A DNA stretch of 64,000 bases, taken from positions 62,001 to 126,000 of the forward strand of contig JAUIET010000010.1 of NCBI GenBank assembly GCA_030429735.1. Direction: 5' to 3'. The notes under the pieces were generated by a model. The model was given only the letters and a program-made list of their open reading frames with translations, was not told the DNA's origin and did not search any database. The first letter of the stretch is position 1. Every line of letters starts with the position of its first letter. Positions 42,669 to 53,623 of the stretch are shown in pieces. A program made the translations under genes and the position numbers. Source of the stretch: Gammaproteobacteria bacterium. GTDB taxonomy: Bacteria > Pseudomonadota > Gammaproteobacteria > Pseudomonadales > JAUIET01.

Positions 42669-43865
42669 ATGAGCGACGTCAATGATCAAGCGCCTGTCAG
42701 CACCGCCGAGCAGCAGCATGGCGGTGAAGTGGCGCCTGTCAATCTATTGGGTTTGTCGCCAGAGGCTATGCGAGAGTTTTGCGTCAGCATCGGTGAGAAA
42801 CCCTTTCGCGCGCAGCAATTGCTGAAGTGGATTCACCAGCGCGGAATCGACGACTTCTCAGAGATGACCGATCTCAGCAAGGCCCTGCGGGAGAAGCTTG
42901 CCAGGGTGGCTTGCGTGCAAGCCCCGGAAATTGTCTCGGAGTTGCACTCTGAAGATGGCACCAGTAAATGGCTGGTGCGCGTGGCCGGTGGCAGCTGCAT
43001 TGAAACAGTGCTGATTCCAGACAATGGACGGCGTACATTGTGTATTTCATCGCAGGTAGGCTGCGCGCTGGACTGCAGCTTCTGCGCCACAGGTAAACAG
43101 GGCTTTCAGCGTGATCTTACCGCCGCTGAGATTATTGGCCAGGTATGGTTGGTGTCAAAAGCGCTGACGGCCAGCGGGGAACTGATCAAGAAAGCGGTCA
43201 GTAATGTGGTCATGATGGGCATGGGTGAGCCGCTATTGAATTTTGACAACGTGTTGGCCAGCGTTGAATTGATGATGAATGATTACTGCTATGGGATATC
43301 CAAGCGCAGGGTGACGGTCAGCACCTCGGGCGTAGTGCCGGGTATTGATGAATTGTCGCGTCGCTCCGATCCCTCGCTGGCGCTGTCATTGCACGCTCCA
43401 ACAGATGAACTGCGCAACGTATTGGTGCCACTGAACAAAAAATACCCGCTCAAGCAAGTGCTGGCGGCTTGCCAGCGCTATCTCGACAGCCTGCCAGACA
43501 AAAAACGCAAAATCACGATTGAATACACATTGATAAAGGGCGTGAATGACAGCGTTGAGCACGCCGAGCAAACGGCGCATTTGTTGAAGGATCTGCCTTG
43601 CAAGATCAATTTGATCCCGTTTAATCCGTTTTCCCTGGTTGAGTATGAGCGACCGAGCAATAACGGTATTAATCGGTTCCGTCAGGTGTTGTTGCAGGCG
43701 GGCTACACTGTTACCGTTCGAACCACGCGCGGTGATGATATTGCAGCGGCCTGCGGCCAGCTGGCCGGTGAGGTTGCTGATCGAACCCGGCGCAGCGAGC
43801 GTTATCAGCAGTTGGCTGCAGCGCGCTCTGCGGCTGAGCCGCAACCAATTAATGTGAGGGCTTGA
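42669..43865 (+). CDS. rlmN: Dual-specificity rRNA/tRNA methyltransferase RlmN
   Basis: 398 residues. A radical-SAM enzyme methylating C2 of A2503 in 23S rRNA and A37 in tRNAs. The cluster motif is [15 protein letters not shown] (CxxxCxxC). Also visible are [40 protein letters not shown] and the C-terminal [19 protein letters not shown] with the mechanistic Cys. It starts 32 bp after ndk. A typical length with no oddities. Confidence 0.97.
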   Translation: MSDVNDQAPVSTAEQQHGGEVAPVNLLGLSPEAMREFCVSIGEKPFRAQQLLKWIHQRGIDDFSEMTDLSKALREKLARVACVQAPEIVSELHSEDGTSKWLVRVAGGSCIETVLIPDNGRRTLCISSQVGCALDCSFCATGKQGFQRDLTAAEIIGQVWLVSKALTASGELIKKAVSNVVMMGMGEPLLNFDNVLASVELMMNDYCYGISKRRVTVSTSGVVPGIDELSRRSDPSLALSLHAPTDELRNVLVPLNKKYPLKQVLAACQRYLDSLPDKKRKITIEYTLIKGVNDSVEHAEQTAHLLKDLPCKINLIPFNPFSLVEYERPSNNGINRFRQVLLQAGYTVTVRTTRGDDIAAACGQLAGEVADRTRRSERYQQLAAARSAAEPQPINVRA

Positions 43866-43867
43866 TT

Positions 43868-44653
43868 TTGATCCTGTCTGTTTACTCTCGACCCCTGCTG
43901 ACCGTAATCCTCGGCATACTGTTGATTGGTTTGCAGGCCTGTGTCACCACTGAAAGCAAGGTATTTACCGCTGACACCAGCCCGGAACGTGCGATTGAGG
44001 CGCGCGTGAACCTGGCCATGAAGTACTATCAGAAGAATGACCTGGAATCGGCACGGCGCAATCTTGACGAAGCGTTGAAGATTGATAACAAGTCACCGGT
44101 GGTACACAACGCGCTGGCGCTGGTATTCAGTCGTGAAGGCGATGTGAAACTGGCCGAAAAGCACTTTAAGCGCGCTATTGCCGGAGACTCTTCCTACTCA
44201 ACCGCGCGCAACAATTACGCAGCGTTCCTCTACAATCAGGAACGCTATCAGGAGGCGATGAAGCAGCTTGAACTCGTGGCTGATGATGAGCTCTATAAAG
44301 AACGTTTGCTGGCCTTGGGTAATCTGGGGCGCACTGCCAAGAAGCTGGGTGATCTGGAGCGAGCGCAAGCGGCGTTCAAGCGCATGCTGAATATTGATTC
44401 GCGAAATGTCCTGGCTTTGCTGGAATTGTCACAGCTTGCGTACGACAAAAAAGAATACGAATTGGCGTCATCCTTGTATGACAAGTATCGTCGCATTGCG
44501 CCGCAACAGTCAGCCCAGGGCTTGTTTCTTGGTCTGCGTTTGTCAGAGGCCATCACCGACACCAGTGCCAGGGCCAGTTACGTGATGGCGCTTCGCAATT
44601 TGTACCCAGAGTCTGAAGAATACCAACGCTTTTTGTCCGGTAACTACGAGTAG
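43868..44653 (+). CDS. pilW: Type IV pilus biogenesis/stability protein PilW (PilF), TPR lipoprotein
   Basis: About 262 residues. No ATG lies near the signal region. TTG 43868 is chosen because GAGGG at 43856-43860 is correctly spaced; TTG 43862 is too close. The signal ends in IGLQAC, giving a lipidated Cys. Five to six TPR units follow (for example AMKYYQKNDLESARRNLDEAL, VHNALALVFSREGDVKLAEKHF). PilW is the outer-membrane pilotin that lets the PilQ secretin assemble. It overlaps the rlmN stop region, so it is cotranscribed. Confidence 0.9.
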   Translation: MILSVYSRPLLTVILGILLIGLQACVTTESKVFTADTSPERAIEARVNLAMKYYQKNDLESARRNLDEALKIDNKSPVVHNALALVFSREGDVKLAEKHFKRAIAGDSSYSTARNNYAAFLYNQERYQEAMKQLELVADDELYKERLLALGNLGRTAKKLGDLERAQAAFKRMLNIDSRNVLALLELSQLAYDKKEYELASSLYDKYRRIAPQQSAQGLFLGLRLSEAITDTSARASYVMALRNLYPESEEYQRFLSGNYE

Positions 44654-44718
44654 CGATTATCAACAGCTCAACCGACATAGATGCCGACCAGGCAACGCCA
44701 CTGACCAGTGTTGGGTCA

Positions 44719-45735
44719 ATGTTGCGCGGTGCGCGTGAAGATCAGTCGCTCAGCCGCGAAGACGCTGCGCACGAAATTAACTTACGCCTGGATCAGCTCG
44801 ATGCCCTGGAGCGCGATCAATTTGATCGGCTACCGGGCGACACCTTTGTTCGCGGCTACCTGCGAACTTACGCGAAATGGCTGCGTCTGGATGTTGATAA
44901 GGTACTGGCTACGTATATCGAGCAAACCGGTCAATCGGTCGATGTAAGCCTCAGTTCCGAGCTGAACACACGCAAACAGTTGAACACCCGCAGCGACAAT
45001 GGCCTGATGCTGGGCGCTGCGTTGATTGTTGGTGCATTGATTCTTGGTTTTTGGTTGTACAACGCCAATACCGATTCGGTGGAAGAACTGGCAGTTAATG
45101 AAGGTGAAATTGCAGTTGATACCTTCTCTGGTAAGCCGCTGGACCAAACGCCTGCTCCTGCGAATGAGGGCACAAACAACAGTGCCGACACAAACTCCGA
45201 CACTGACACTCAAGCCGCGCAAAATAACTGGGAAAACCCTTTTACGGCCGCGGCAGAATACAACGCCAGCGTATCGGCAGAAGCAGAAATAGCAGACGCA
45301 GAAATAGCAGAAGCAGAGGGAGCAGAGGAAGCAGAACTAGAAACCTCGACCCAACCAGCGTCTGAATCGACAGGCAGCGTATCGACCGCTCAGGAAGCCG
45401 GTGCGGCTGCGCCCATCGCCGCGCCAGTAGCGGCATCCCGTTCTGGCAATGTTACGTCATCGGCCGGCAATATTTTGAATCGTGGCAGCGGGCCTGATGA
45501 GCTGTTTTTTACGTTTAGCGAGGATTGCTGGCTTGAAGTAAGCAATGCCTCTGGACGCAAAGTATTCTCCGCAGTCAGACTGGCCGGGCAAGGGCTGCGC
45601 ATTCGCGGCACTGCGCCATTTAAGGTGTTGGTTGGGAATGCTCCGGCTGTTGAGTTGGCATTTAATGGCGAGCCCGTGGCGGTTGTATCACGTAATCGGC
45701 GGAAATCAGCACGCCTGACTCTCGGAGGGAGTTAA
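44719..45735 (+). CDS. rodZ: Cytoskeleton protein RodZ
   Basis: 338 residues from ATG 44719. The frame is open back to ATT 44656, and family members usually have ~15-20 residues before LRGARE, so a rare upstream start is possible. The N-terminal Xre-like HTH ([21 protein letters not shown]...[23 protein letters not shown]) binds MreB. A single membrane helix lies near residue 100 ([19 protein letters not shown]). A long Ala/Glu/Thr-rich periplasmic linker with an imperfect AEIA-type repeat leads to the DUF4115 domain ([17 protein letters not shown]). RodZ links MreB to the wall machinery. Confidence 0.93.
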   Translation: MLRGAREDQSLSREDAAHEINLRLDQLDALERDQFDRLPGDTFVRGYLRTYAKWLRLDVDKVLATYIEQTGQSVDVSLSSELNTRKQLNTRSDNGLMLGAALIVGALILGFWLYNANTDSVEELAVNEGEIAVDTFSGKPLDQTPAPANEGTNNSADTNSDTDTQAAQNNWENPFTAAAEYNASVSAEAEIADAEIAEAEGAEEAELETSTQPASESTGSVSTAQEAGAAAPIAAPVAASRSGNVTSSAGNILNRGSGPDELFFTFSEDCWLEVSNASGRKVFSAVRLAGQGLRIRGTAPFKVLVGNAPAVELAFNGEPVAVVSRNRRKSARLTLGGS

Positions 45736-46853
45736 TGCTTCATCCTTCTCCTATCAAGCGACGCAAGTGCAAGCAGATCTTTGTTGGTGACGTGCCCGTG
45801 GGCGGTGATGCGCCGATTGCGGTGCAGAGTATGACCAACACGGAAACGTGTGACGTAGATGCGACGGTGGCGCAGGTGAATGCCATTGCCCACGCCGGTG
45901 CAGATATTGTGCGGGTGTCGGTACCAAGCATGGACGCAGCGGCTGCGTTTGGGAAAATTCGCCAGCAGGTATCCGTGCCTCTTGTGGCGGATATTCATTT
46001 CGACTACAAGATTGCCCTGGAAGTAGCCAAACACGGTGTGGATTGTTTGCGCATCAATCCGGGCAATATTGGCCGGGAAGATCGTATTCGCTCGGTGGTT
46101 GAATGCGCGCGGGACAAGAATATTCCAATCCGTATAGGCGTCAATGCCGGTTCTTTGGAAAAAGACTTACAACGAAAATACGGTGAGCCAACGCCCGCAG
46201 CGTTGGTGGAATCGGCGTTTCGCCATATCGACATACTGGACCGTTTGAACTTCGACAATTTCAAAGTCAGCTTGAAAGCCTCGGAAGTGTTTATGGCGGT
46301 TGCAGCGTATCGTTTAATAGCCGATCAGATTGATAAACCGCTGCACCTCGGTATTACCGAGGCCGGTGGTTTGCGTTCTGGAACGGTGAAGTCCTCTGTA
46401 GGTCTGGGCATGCTGTTGATGGACGGCATCGGCGACACTATTCGTATTTCTTTGGCGGCTGACCCAGTGGAAGAAGTGAAAGTGGGCTTTGATATCTTGA
46501 AAAGCCTTAAACTTCGTAGCCGCGGTATAAATTTCATTGCCTGTCCTAGCTGCTCACGGCAGAATTTTGATGTGATCAGCACGATGAATGAGTTAGAACA
46601 AAGACTGGAAGATGTGATTGAGCCGATGGATGTGGCCATCATTGGGTGTTACGTGAATGGTCCCGGCGAAGCGAAAGAGGCGGAAGTTGGCTTAACCGGT
46701 GCATCGCCCAGCAATCTTGTGTATGTGGATGGCAAACCGGACCACAAGCTGCAAAACGCAGACCTGCTGGATGGGCTTGAATCGTCTATCCGAGCCAAAC
46801 TTGCTGCCCGCAAAGCGGCAGACAACGATTTAATCGCCAGCTCTGGCGGTTAG
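45735..46853 (+). CDS. ispG: 4-hydroxy-3-methylbut-2-enyl diphosphate synthase
   Basis: 372 residues. A [4Fe-4S] enzyme of the MEP isoprenoid pathway converting MEcPP to HMBPP. The N-terminal TIM barrel shows VAVQSMTNT-like [14 protein letters not shown] and [14 protein letters not shown]. Cluster cysteines lie in [11 protein letters not shown] and [17 protein letters not shown]. Its ATG overlaps the rodZ TAA (TAATG), showing translational coupling. An Fe-S enzyme in a genome where the neighbouring isc cluster is reduced. Confidence 0.97.
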   Translation: MLHPSPIKRRKCKQIFVGDVPVGGDAPIAVQSMTNTETCDVDATVAQVNAIAHAGADIVRVSVPSMDAAAAFGKIRQQVSVPLVADIHFDYKIALEVAKHGVDCLRINPGNIGREDRIRSVVECARDKNIPIRIGVNAGSLEKDLQRKYGEPTPAALVESAFRHIDILDRLNFDNFKVSLKASEVFMAVAAYRLIADQIDKPLHLGITEAGGLRSGTVKSSVGLGMLLMDGIGDTIRISLAADPVEEVKVGFDILKSLKLRSRGINFIACPSCSRQNFDVISTMNELEQRLEDVIEPMDVAIIGCYVNGPGEAKEAEVGLTGASPSNLVYVDGKPDHKLQNADLLDGLESSIRAKLAARKAADNDLIASSGG

Positions 46854-46882
46854 TCCCATCACTAGTTGAGCGTTTAAGTCCG

Positions 46883-48157
46883 ATGTCGCAGTATAAATCT
46901 GTAAAAGGAATGAATGATATTCTGCCGGCCGATGTGGCTGTCTGGCAGCAGCTTGAAGAATGCGCGGCGGAATTGTTTGCCGGTTACGGGTATAGCGAAA
47001 TACGCTTGCCTATCGTGGAACCAACAGATTTGTTTTGCCGCTCTATCGGTGAAGTGACCGATATTGTTGAGAAGGAAATGTACACCTTCACTGATCGCAA
47101 TGACCAAAAGATCAGTCTTCGCCCGGAAGGAACAGCCAGTTGCGTTCGTGCCTGCTTGCAGCACGGCTTATTACACAAGCAGACGCAGAAGCTGTGGTAC
47201 AGCGGGCCAATGTTCCGTTACGAGCGACCGCAAAAAGGCCGGCAGCGCCAGTTTCATCAGATTGGTGTCGAGGCGTTTGGTTTCTCTGGCCCCGATATTG
47301 ATGCTGAACTGTTAATGCTGACCAATCGTTTATGGCGCGTTCTGGGCATCGACGAACACGTTACGCTGCAAATCAACAGCCTTGGTACGCTGGCCGCTAG
47401 AAACGAGTTCAAGGCCGAATTGCAGAGCTACCTGCGAGCCCACGAGGGTGAACTGGATGAAGACAGCCAACGGCGCCTGAACAGCAACCCGCTTCGTATT
47501 CTTGATAGCAAAAATCCGGGCACCCAAACCTTACTGGATGCAGCGCCCAGTTTGGCCGATTACATTGATGATGAGTCGAAGCATCATTTTGCCGAACTTC
47601 GTGAACGCCTGGATGCGGCCGGTGTCAAATATTCGGTCAACTCGCGTTTAGTGCGTGGTTTGGATTATTACAGTCAAACCGTCTTTGAATGGGTCACTGA
47701 TTCGCTTGGAGCGCAAGGCACGGTGTGCGCGGGTGGTCGTTACGACGGTTTGGTTGAGCAGTTGGGCGGCAAACCTTGCCCGGCGGTGGGTTTTGCCATG
47801 GGCATGGAACGATTATGCCTGATGCTGGAACAAAGCAAGAATGCTGCCGCGGCTACCTCGCTTGATGCGTATCTGATAGTGCCCGACAATGCCCTGCATT
47901 CCTCGGCACAGCAGATTGCTGAGCGCCTGCGCGATGATTTACCACAGCTACGCCTGCAGTTGCATTGCGGGGGTGGTAGCATGAAAAGCCAGATGAAAAA
48001 GGCCGATAAGAGCGCGGCGCAGTTAGCGCTGATCTATGGCGAGACTGAGCACGCAAGTCAGAGTATGACTGTGAAGCATCTGCGTGATGCGGGCACTGAA
48101 CAACACACGTTGGCTGTCAGCGAACTTGCGGAATATCTGCTTCCGCGAATTGGCTAG
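46883..48157 (+). CDS. hisS: Histidyl-tRNA synthetase
   Basis: 424 residues, the usual bacterial class II enzyme. Motif 1 and neighbourhood: [29 protein letters not shown]. Motif 2: [23 protein letters not shown]. Histidine-specific motifs are [13 protein letters not shown] and [13 protein letters not shown]. The C-terminal anticodon-binding domain is present ([12 protein letters not shown]...[19 protein letters not shown]). It starts 29 bp after ispG. Confidence 0.98.
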   Translation: MSQYKSVKGMNDILPADVAVWQQLEECAAELFAGYGYSEIRLPIVEPTDLFCRSIGEVTDIVEKEMYTFTDRNDQKISLRPEGTASCVRACLQHGLLHKQTQKLWYSGPMFRYERPQKGRQRQFHQIGVEAFGFSGPDIDAELLMLTNRLWRVLGIDEHVTLQINSLGTLAARNEFKAELQSYLRAHEGELDEDSQRRLNSNPLRILDSKNPGTQTLLDAAPSLADYIDDESKHHFAELRERLDAAGVKYSVNSRLVRGLDYYSQTVFEWVTDSLGAQGTVCAGGRYDGLVEQLGGKPCPAVGFAMGMERLCLMLEQSKNAAAATSLDAYLIVPDNALHSSAQQIAERLRDDLPQLRLQLHCGGGSMKSQMKKADKSAAQLALIYGETEHASQSMTVKHLRDAGTEQHTLAVSELAEYLLPRIG

Positions 48158-48193
48158 AACGGCACACAAACAGAGCGATGGTGAGAATAAGCA

Positions 48194-48955
48194 ATGGTCG
48201 ATGAATATCGTACAGATGACGAACAGATAGAAGCAATCAAAAGCTGGTGGGAAGAGAACGGCAAGAGCACGGTACTGACCATAGTACTGGCCGTCGGCGC
48301 CACGTTTGGTTGGCAGCACTGGCAAACCAGCAAACAGGAAGCGCTTGAGGCAGCGTCATCGCAGTATCAACAACTGCTTGAGATTACTCAGACTGCTGAG
48401 CGCACTGCTAGCCAAAAGGCCACCGCTGAACACCTGGTTGAAGAAATTAAAACGAATTGGCCAAAAACCACATACGCACATTTTGCCGCCTTGCAAGCCG
48501 CAAAAATAAACGTGCAGGAAAACAACCTTAGTGCGGCGCAGCAGCAGCTGCAGTGGGTTATTGACAATAACGCACCCGAGCTCGCAATTACGGCAATCGC
48601 CAGACTCAGGCTGGCACGTGTTGTGTTTGCAGCGCAAGGCGGCAAAGAGGGGGCGGAGGCGGCTCTGGCGGTGATTGACAACGTAGAAACAGGCCCCTAC
48701 AAAGCCCTATACGCCGAATTCCGCGGTGACATGTACGATGAATTAGGCCAGCTGGATGCAGCTGAACAGCAATACAGTCTGGCGAAAGAAGCGTCAGGCG
48801 TTGCAGTGAATAGTGAAGGAAACCCGTTACTTGAATTAAAACACAAAAGCGTTACTCGCCGCCTGGCGGCGGCTGGGTCCGCGCGCAATGCACCTGAAGC
48901 CACTGACGCTTCCCCTACGGAAGAAGCAGTGGATGCTGCTGAGGCAGAGAGTTAG
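48194..48955 (+). CDS. yfgM: YfgM-family ancillary translocon subunit (TPR)
   Basis: 253 residues. The N-terminus is DDEQIEAIKSWWEENGKS, then a single membrane helix (VLTIVLAVGATFGWQHW) typical of YfgM. The periplasmic part is TPR-like helices (SQYQQLLEI, FAALQAAKINVQENNLSAAQQQLQW). YfgM binds SecYEG and the chaperone PpiD and helps hand over exported proteins. It sits between hisS and bamB as in E. coli. Confidence 0.93.
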   Translation: MVDEYRTDDEQIEAIKSWWEENGKSTVLTIVLAVGATFGWQHWQTSKQEALEAASSQYQQLLEITQTAERTASQKATAEHLVEEIKTNWPKTTYAHFAALQAAKINVQENNLSAAQQQLQWVIDNNAPELAITAIARLRLARVVFAAQGGKEGAEAALAVIDNVETGPYKALYAEFRGDMYDELGQLDAAEQQYSLAKEASGVAVNSEGNPLLELKHKSVTRRLAAAGSARNAPEATDASPTEEAVDAAEAES

Positions 48956-48959
48956 ACAC

Positions 48960-50135
48960 ATGTTACCTCTAAAAGCAGTTCACTTTACTCAACGCGTGGC
49001 TAAGCTGTGTGTGCTGGCGCTCGTTGTCAGTGCCTGCAGCAGTAATAATATTAAGGACGACGAGTTTTTCGAACCGGCTGAGTTGCAGAAATTTGATCGG
49101 CAGGTTCAATTAAAGCGAAATTGGTCTGGCAGTGTTGGCGATGGCCAAGGCAAGCGCTACGTACGTTTGGCACCGTTCTACCGAAGTGGCTCGATTGTTG
49201 TGGTGTCCCACGACGGTATCGTACAGCGTCTGGATGCTGACAGCGGTAACAAGCAATGGCAGGTAAAAACCAAGTTGCCCATCAGCGGCGGCGTGGCGAT
49301 GGACAACGGGCAGGTATTTGTCGGTACGCTAAGCGGTTATGCCGTCGCCTTATCGGCACAAGACGGTTCCGAACTGTGGCGCACCTCATTGAGTAGCGAG
49401 ATATTAAGCGCCCCGCGCAGCAATGGCGAGATAGTGGTTGTGCATTGCTACGACGGTCGAATATACGGGCTTCGCCATGACACCGGTGAAAAGGTATGGG
49501 AACACGAAACGCAAAACCCGCGGTTAACATTGCGCGGCTCGTCGTCCCCACTGATGCTAAACGGCTTGGCTATTATTGGCACGGCGGGAGGTAAAATGTT
49601 GGCGCTGGATGCCGAGACTGGCATTTTGCGCTGGGAGCAGCGTGTTGCCTTAGCGCAAGGTCGTTCGGAAATAGAGCGCATGGTGGATATAGACTCTGGG
49701 CCCGTGCTGGATGGCAGTTTGTTGTTCACTGTCAGCTATCAGGGGCGTGTTGTGGTAATGGACGCCGCAACAGGTCGGATACTGTGGCGCAAAGATGCGT
49801 CCAGCTACGTGGGTCTGGCAACCGGCTTTGGCAATGTGTACGTGGCTGAGGCCGACGGCAAACTCAGCGCCTACAAGGTGAACGACGGCAGTTTGCAATG
49901 GCAGCTGGAGGAGTTAAGCTGGCGGAAATTGTCCGCACCGGCGACGATTGGCCCGTATGTCGCAGTTGCTGACTTTGACGGATACATTCATCTCATATCG
50001 CAAATTGATGGTCAGATCGCGGGTCGTGAGCGTATTGATGGCTCTGGAGTACGCGCACCGCTGCTGAGATACCGTGACTCGCTGTTGGTGTATTCGAATA
50101 AAGGGAAGCTGGTCTCCTACTCCATCAAGGAGTAA
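48960..50135 (+). CDS. bamB: Outer membrane assembly factor BamB
   Basis: About 391 residues from ATG 48960; the longer frame from 48888 lies inside yfgM. The lipobox VVSAC is followed by an eight-bladed PQQ-type propeller, visible as repeated GxxxALDxxTGxxxW units such as ALSAQDGSELWRTSL, GLRHDTGEKVWEHE, ALDAETGILRWEQRV and VMDAATGRILWRKD. BamB binds BamA and supports outer-membrane beta-barrel insertion. It begins 4 bp after the yfgM stop. Confidence 0.96.
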   Translation: MLPLKAVHFTQRVAKLCVLALVVSACSSNNIKDDEFFEPAELQKFDRQVQLKRNWSGSVGDGQGKRYVRLAPFYRSGSIVVVSHDGIVQRLDADSGNKQWQVKTKLPISGGVAMDNGQVFVGTLSGYAVALSAQDGSELWRTSLSSEILSAPRSNGEIVVVHCYDGRIYGLRHDTGEKVWEHETQNPRLTLRGSSSPLMLNGLAIIGTAGGKMLALDAETGILRWEQRVALAQGRSEIERMVDIDSGPVLDGSLLFTVSYQGRVVVMDAATGRILWRKDASSYVGLATGFGNVYVAEADGKLSAYKVNDGSLQWQLEELSWRKLSAPATIGPYVAVADFDGYIHLISQIDGQIAGRERIDGSGVRAPLLRYRDSLLVYSNKGKLVSYSIKE

Positions 50136-50300
50136 CAGCAAGGTGTTGATAACAACTTTGGCGAGTGCAGCACCCGGCGTTTTGAGGCGAAATGCCGGAT
50201 CGCATCAGCAAATACATGGCGTCTTTGAGTTGCGAGATATCGAACGGTCGTGCCGGCCACACTGCGTGCCACGCGCTCCAGCGCAGCCGATGGTTTCCTG

Positions 50301-51707
50301 ATGCTACCTGTTATAGCTCTTGTGGGCCGGCCCAATGTAGGTAAGTCCACGCTTTTTAATCGCCTGACCAAAACGCGGGAGGCATTGGTAGCCAATTTCC
50401 CGGGTCTTACGCGCGATAGGCAGTATGGGCAAGCGCGTTTTGAAGACCGTGAATTCATCATCATTGATACCGGCGGTATTGTGGGGGATGAAGAAGGTCT
50501 GGAGGCCGAAGCCGCTCGCCAGTCTCAGTTAGCCATAGAAGAAGCCGATCTGGTACTTCTGCTGGTGGATTTGCGCGAAGGCGCGCAAGCCTCCGAGCTG
50601 GACTTGGTGCACCAGCTGCGCCGGTCTCAAAAGCCATTCCTGCTGATTGCCAATAAAATGGACGGTGTCGATGCCGATTCCGCACTGGGCGAGTTCTATG
50701 CGTACGGCGTTGCGGATACCTTGTGTATTTCAGCCAGCCAGGGGCGTGGAATTGGTCGAATGTGGGAAGTGGTGTTGTCGCACGTGGCTGAAGACACAAA
50801 CACTGAGGCAGCTGACGCAGAGCAGGCAGACAGCAACAAGGGCACCCGTATTGCGATTATCGGTCGGCCAAATGTGGGCAAGTCTACCCTGGTGAATCGA
50901 CTATTGGGCGAAGAACGGGTGGTAGTGTATGACGAGCCAGGCACTACCCGTGACAGTATTGCGATACCTTTTCAGCGTGGAGAACAAAACTACGTGCTGA
51001 TTGACACCGCAGGCGTGCGGCGGCGTAAAAATGTCAAAGAAGTGGTTGAAAAATTCTCCATTGTCAAAACGCTGCAAGCCATTCAAGACGCCCATGTTGT
51101 TCTTGTTTTAGTGAATGCGCATGAAGGTTTGGTCGATCAAGACCTGCATTTGATTGGTGCTGCCGTCGAGGCCGGTCGCTGTCTGGTGGTGGGCATCAAT
51201 AAGTGGGACGGACTGGAGTTGCATCAGCGTGAACAGGTAAAACGCGAGTTGGATCGGCGTATGCGCTTTGTGGAATTCGCTAATATCCACTTTATATCAG
51301 CCCTGCATGGGTCTGGTGTTGGCAAGCTGTATGACTCGATTGACACAGCTTATGCAGCATCTACCAAAGAATTATCAACCCCGCGGCTGACACGTATTCT
51401 TGAAGACGCCGTGCAAGACAATCAACCGCCCATGGTGAATGGCCGGCGCATTAAGCTTCGCTACGCGCACGCCGGGGGTTCCAACCCGCCACGCATCATC
51501 ATCCACGGCAATCAAACCGATGCTGTACCGAGAAGCTACCAGCGCTATCTTGAAAAAACCTTTCGTCGCGTATTGAACCTGCACGGCACCCCAGTGCGCA
51601 TCGAGTTTAAGTCCGGCGACAACCCATTCGCAGGCCGAAAGAACAAACTGACGCCCAGGCAAATGAGCAAAAAGCGCCGCTTGATGAAGCATGTCAAGAA
51701 AAAGTGA
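50301..51707 (+). CDS. der: Ribosome-associated GTPase Der (EngA)
   Basis: 468 residues from ATG 50301 ([16 protein letters not shown]); the upstream extension has no support. Two tandem GTPase domains: GRPNVGKST and DTGGI in the first, GRPNVGKST and DTAGVRRRK in the second, with NKxD motifs NKMDG and NKWDG. A C-terminal KH-like domain follows (RIIIHGN...[16 protein letters not shown]). Der is needed for 50S subunit assembly. The last 17 bases overlap the globin gene. Confidence 0.97.
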   Translation: MLPVIALVGRPNVGKSTLFNRLTKTREALVANFPGLTRDRQYGQARFEDREFIIIDTGGIVGDEEGLEAEAARQSQLAIEEADLVLLLVDLREGAQASELDLVHQLRRSQKPFLLIANKMDGVDADSALGEFYAYGVADTLCISASQGRGIGRMWEVVLSHVAEDTNTEAADAEQADSNKGTRIAIIGRPNVGKSTLVNRLLGEERVVVYDEPGTTRDSIAIPFQRGEQNYVLIDTAGVRRRKNVKEVVEKFSIVKTLQAIQDAHVVLVLVNAHEGLVDQDLHLIGAAVEAGRCLVVGINKWDGLELHQREQVKRELDRRMRFVEFANIHFISALHGSGVGKLYDSIDTAYAASTKELSTPRLTRILEDAVQDNQPPMVNGRRIKLRYAHAGGSNPPRIIIHGNQTDAVPRSYQRYLEKTFRRVLNLHGTPVRIEFKSGDNPFAGRKNKLTPRQMSKKRRLMKHVKKK

Positions 51708-52062
51708 TCTGCAATCGCGTAACGATATAGCGCGGTTTGTAAACGCTTTTTATCAACGATTGCTGGCGGATCAACAGCTCGCTCCCATCTTTACTGACGT
51801 TGCCGGCATCACTCTGGATGAGCACAAACCCTTAATCATTGACTACTGGGAAAAGCTGCTGCTCGGCGGCAATGCCTACCGTCGACACACTATGAACATC
51901 CACAGAGCTGTGCACAGCAAGCGCCCCCTGAGCGAGGACGATTTTAAGCGCTGGCTCGCTCTTTATACGCAAACCATGGACGAGCTGTACGAAGGGCCGC
52001 TGGCAGAACGCGCCAAACTGATTGCCAACACGATAGCGGACAATATGCAGGCCTCTCTGTAG
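51691..52062 (+). CDS. Truncated hemoglobin, group III-like
   Basis: 123 residues, typical for a 2-on-2 globin. Helical signatures [39 protein letters not shown] (with the likely proximal or distal heme region) and [18 protein letters not shown] fit group III. It would bind heme and O2 or NO in the cytoplasm. It starts inside the end of der in another frame, so it is translationally coupled. A hairpin terminator lies about 35 bp after its stop. Confidence 0.85.
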   Translation: MSRKSDLQSRNDIARFVNAFYQRLLADQQLAPIFTDVAGITLDEHKPLIIDYWEKLLLGGNAYRRHTMNIHRAVHSKRPLSEDDFKRWLALYTQTMDELYEGPLAERAKLIANTIADNMQASL

Positions 52063-52097
52063 CGCGCGGTTCTCTTCCAACATTCCGCTTCCAACGA

Positions 52098-52124
52098 TCC
52101 GCTTCACAGCGGGCGGAGTTTTTT
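52098..52124 (+). terminator. Rho-independent-type terminator after the globin gene
   Basis: TCCGC at 52098-52102 pairs with GCGGA at 52113-52117, or alternatively CCGC with GCGG at 52109-52112. A T6 run at 52119-52124 follows. It closes the long plus-strand core cluster that ends with der and the globin gene. Confidence 0.6.
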
Positions 52125-52308
52125 GCCGGCGGCATCCAAACGGCCGCCAACGCCCAGCTGTTTGGCAGCGTCTTTGCAATACAAGGCAATACAAGGCAAT
52201 TCAAAGTGTGAAAGGCCGCTCAAAACGGTTGATCAATAATTACACGTCAAAAAATAAGCACTATGCTCAATTTATAGCCACCTGGTACCAGTACCGAAGG
52301 AAGGATTT

Positions 52309-52632
52309 ATGAGCATCAATCGTGTCTACACAAGCCACGAAGGCGAGCCCACAGTCACTATTAACGTGAGTGAGTACTTCGACTATCAGTGTGTTCACGA
52401 TTTCAGAAACGCGTTTACTCTGAACTGTGCAAACGACGAAACGCGCGATGCAGATTACGTGGTTGATCTATCCTTAACAAAGTACATCGACAGCTGCGCA
52501 CTGGGCATGTTGCTCAGCCTGGACAAATTTGTGCGCAAACGAGCCAGACAACTGCGCATTGTTAACTGCAATGAGCACGTGAAGAAAATATTCGCACTCG
52601 TGCATTTCGATAAAAAGCTAAGCATACAGTAA
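52309..52632 (+). CDS. STAS-domain anti-sigma factor antagonist
   Basis: 107 residues. A single STAS domain with the phosphorylatable serine in YIDSCALGMLLSL. A strong ribosome-binding site (GGAAGGA) precedes ATG 52309. In partner-switching systems this protein binds an anti-sigma kinase when unphosphorylated. The next gene encodes a PP2C/SpoIIE phosphatase likely to dephosphorylate it. No anti-sigma kinase or sigma factor is adjacent. The layout resembles the HsbR/HsbA-type switches of Pseudomonas. Confidence 0.88.
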   Translation: MSINRVYTSHEGEPTVTINVSEYFDYQCVHDFRNAFTLNCANDETRDADYVVDLSLTKYIDSCALGMLLSLDKFVRKRARQLRIVNCNEHVKKIFALVHFDKKLSIQ

Positions 52633-52696
52633 CGCCAGGCCGCTGGCTCGGCGCAGCAAGCAATAGAATAAATACGAAAACCAAGGACCAACAACC

Positions 52697-53506
52697 GTGA
52701 ACGCAATTGACCTGCAGGCAGAAAATCGATCGCTAAAATTGGAACTGAAAGCGCTTCAACAGCAGCTGGACAAAGATAATTTGCGCAATGAGTACGAGCA
52801 GCATCTGGTGAAGCAGGTGCTGGAACATGCAGCCAGGCGCAACTTTCGCGAATTTCCAAACGTAGAGCATCATCACCGACCCTTCGGCTTCTACGACGGT
52901 GATTTATTTCTTACCGCAAAACGACCGGAAGGTGGCTTGTACGCCTTATTGGGCGATTTTACGGGTCACGGACTTGCCGCTGCCATCGGCGGTATGCCGG
53001 TTTCTGAGATCTTCTTCAGTATGGCTGCCAAGTCTTTGAGCATTGGCGAGATGGTCACCGAAATGAATTCGACGCTGCACCGTCTATTGCCGGACTCCAT
53101 GTTCTTCGCCGCGACCCTGATGGAGTTGGATGGCAAAGGCGACCGGGTTAATCTATGGACGGGTGGCATGCAGGACATTCTCTGGTACGAGCCGGCAAAA
53201 AACGCAGTGCGTCGATTAGCCTCGCAACATCCACCGCTGGGTATCGACAACGAAAAGGAATTTGATGCCAACTTCTCAAGATTGTATTGCCGGCGTGGTG
53301 ACACGTTTTTGCTGTACACCGACGGTCTGGTGGAGTCGCGCAACCCGGAAGGGGATGAATTTGGTACGCAGCGACTGGAAGCTGTGTTTCAGCGCCAACC
53401 GAATAATGCGATGGAAACCGTATTAGGCACGTTCGACGCCTTTATCTGTGATCACCAGCAAACCGACGATATCACGCTCGCCAAAATTGTCTGCCAGGGC
53501 GTTTGA
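52697..53506 (+). CDS. SpoIIE/PP2C-type serine phosphatase with coiled-coil N-terminus
   Basis: 269 residues from GTG 52697. The first ~45 residues form a coiled coil (ENRSLKLELKALQQQLDKD). The PP2C-SpoIIE domain has GDFTGHGLAAAIGG with metal-binding Asp, LLYTDGLVESRNPEGDEFG and QQTDDITLAKI. There is no receiver or kinase domain, unlike the larger response-regulator phosphatases. It lies 64 bp after the STAS gene and would reset that protein. Confidence 0.9.
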   Translation: MNAIDLQAENRSLKLELKALQQQLDKDNLRNEYEQHLVKQVLEHAARRNFREFPNVEHHHRPFGFYDGDLFLTAKRPEGGLYALLGDFTGHGLAAAIGGMPVSEIFFSMAAKSLSIGEMVTEMNSTLHRLLPDSMFFAATLMELDGKGDRVNLWTGGMQDILWYEPAKNAVRRLASQHPPLGIDNEKEFDANFSRLYCRRGDTFLLYTDGLVESRNPEGDEFGTQRLEAVFQRQPNNAMETVLGTFDAFICDHQQTDDITLAKIVCQGV

Positions 53507-53623
53507 GAACCAGTTTCCTGACTGCTCAGGATACGCAAGCGCCTCAGTGCCAATACGCGCTATTCATCACAGTTCACTGACCTGACCCCAGTGTAACTTG
53601 AGCCACCAAGCTGGCTGTTTACA

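Noticed and set aside
48888-48959. Upstream start for bamB
   Set aside because: It would run inside yfgM and place the signal peptide internally. ATG 48960 gives the normal lipoprotein start.
53578-53590. GACCTGACCC as a solo end of the transposase element
   Set aside because: It matches 10 bases of the element's right inverted repeat (GAAGACCTGACCCTAT), but no further homology follows. It may be chance.
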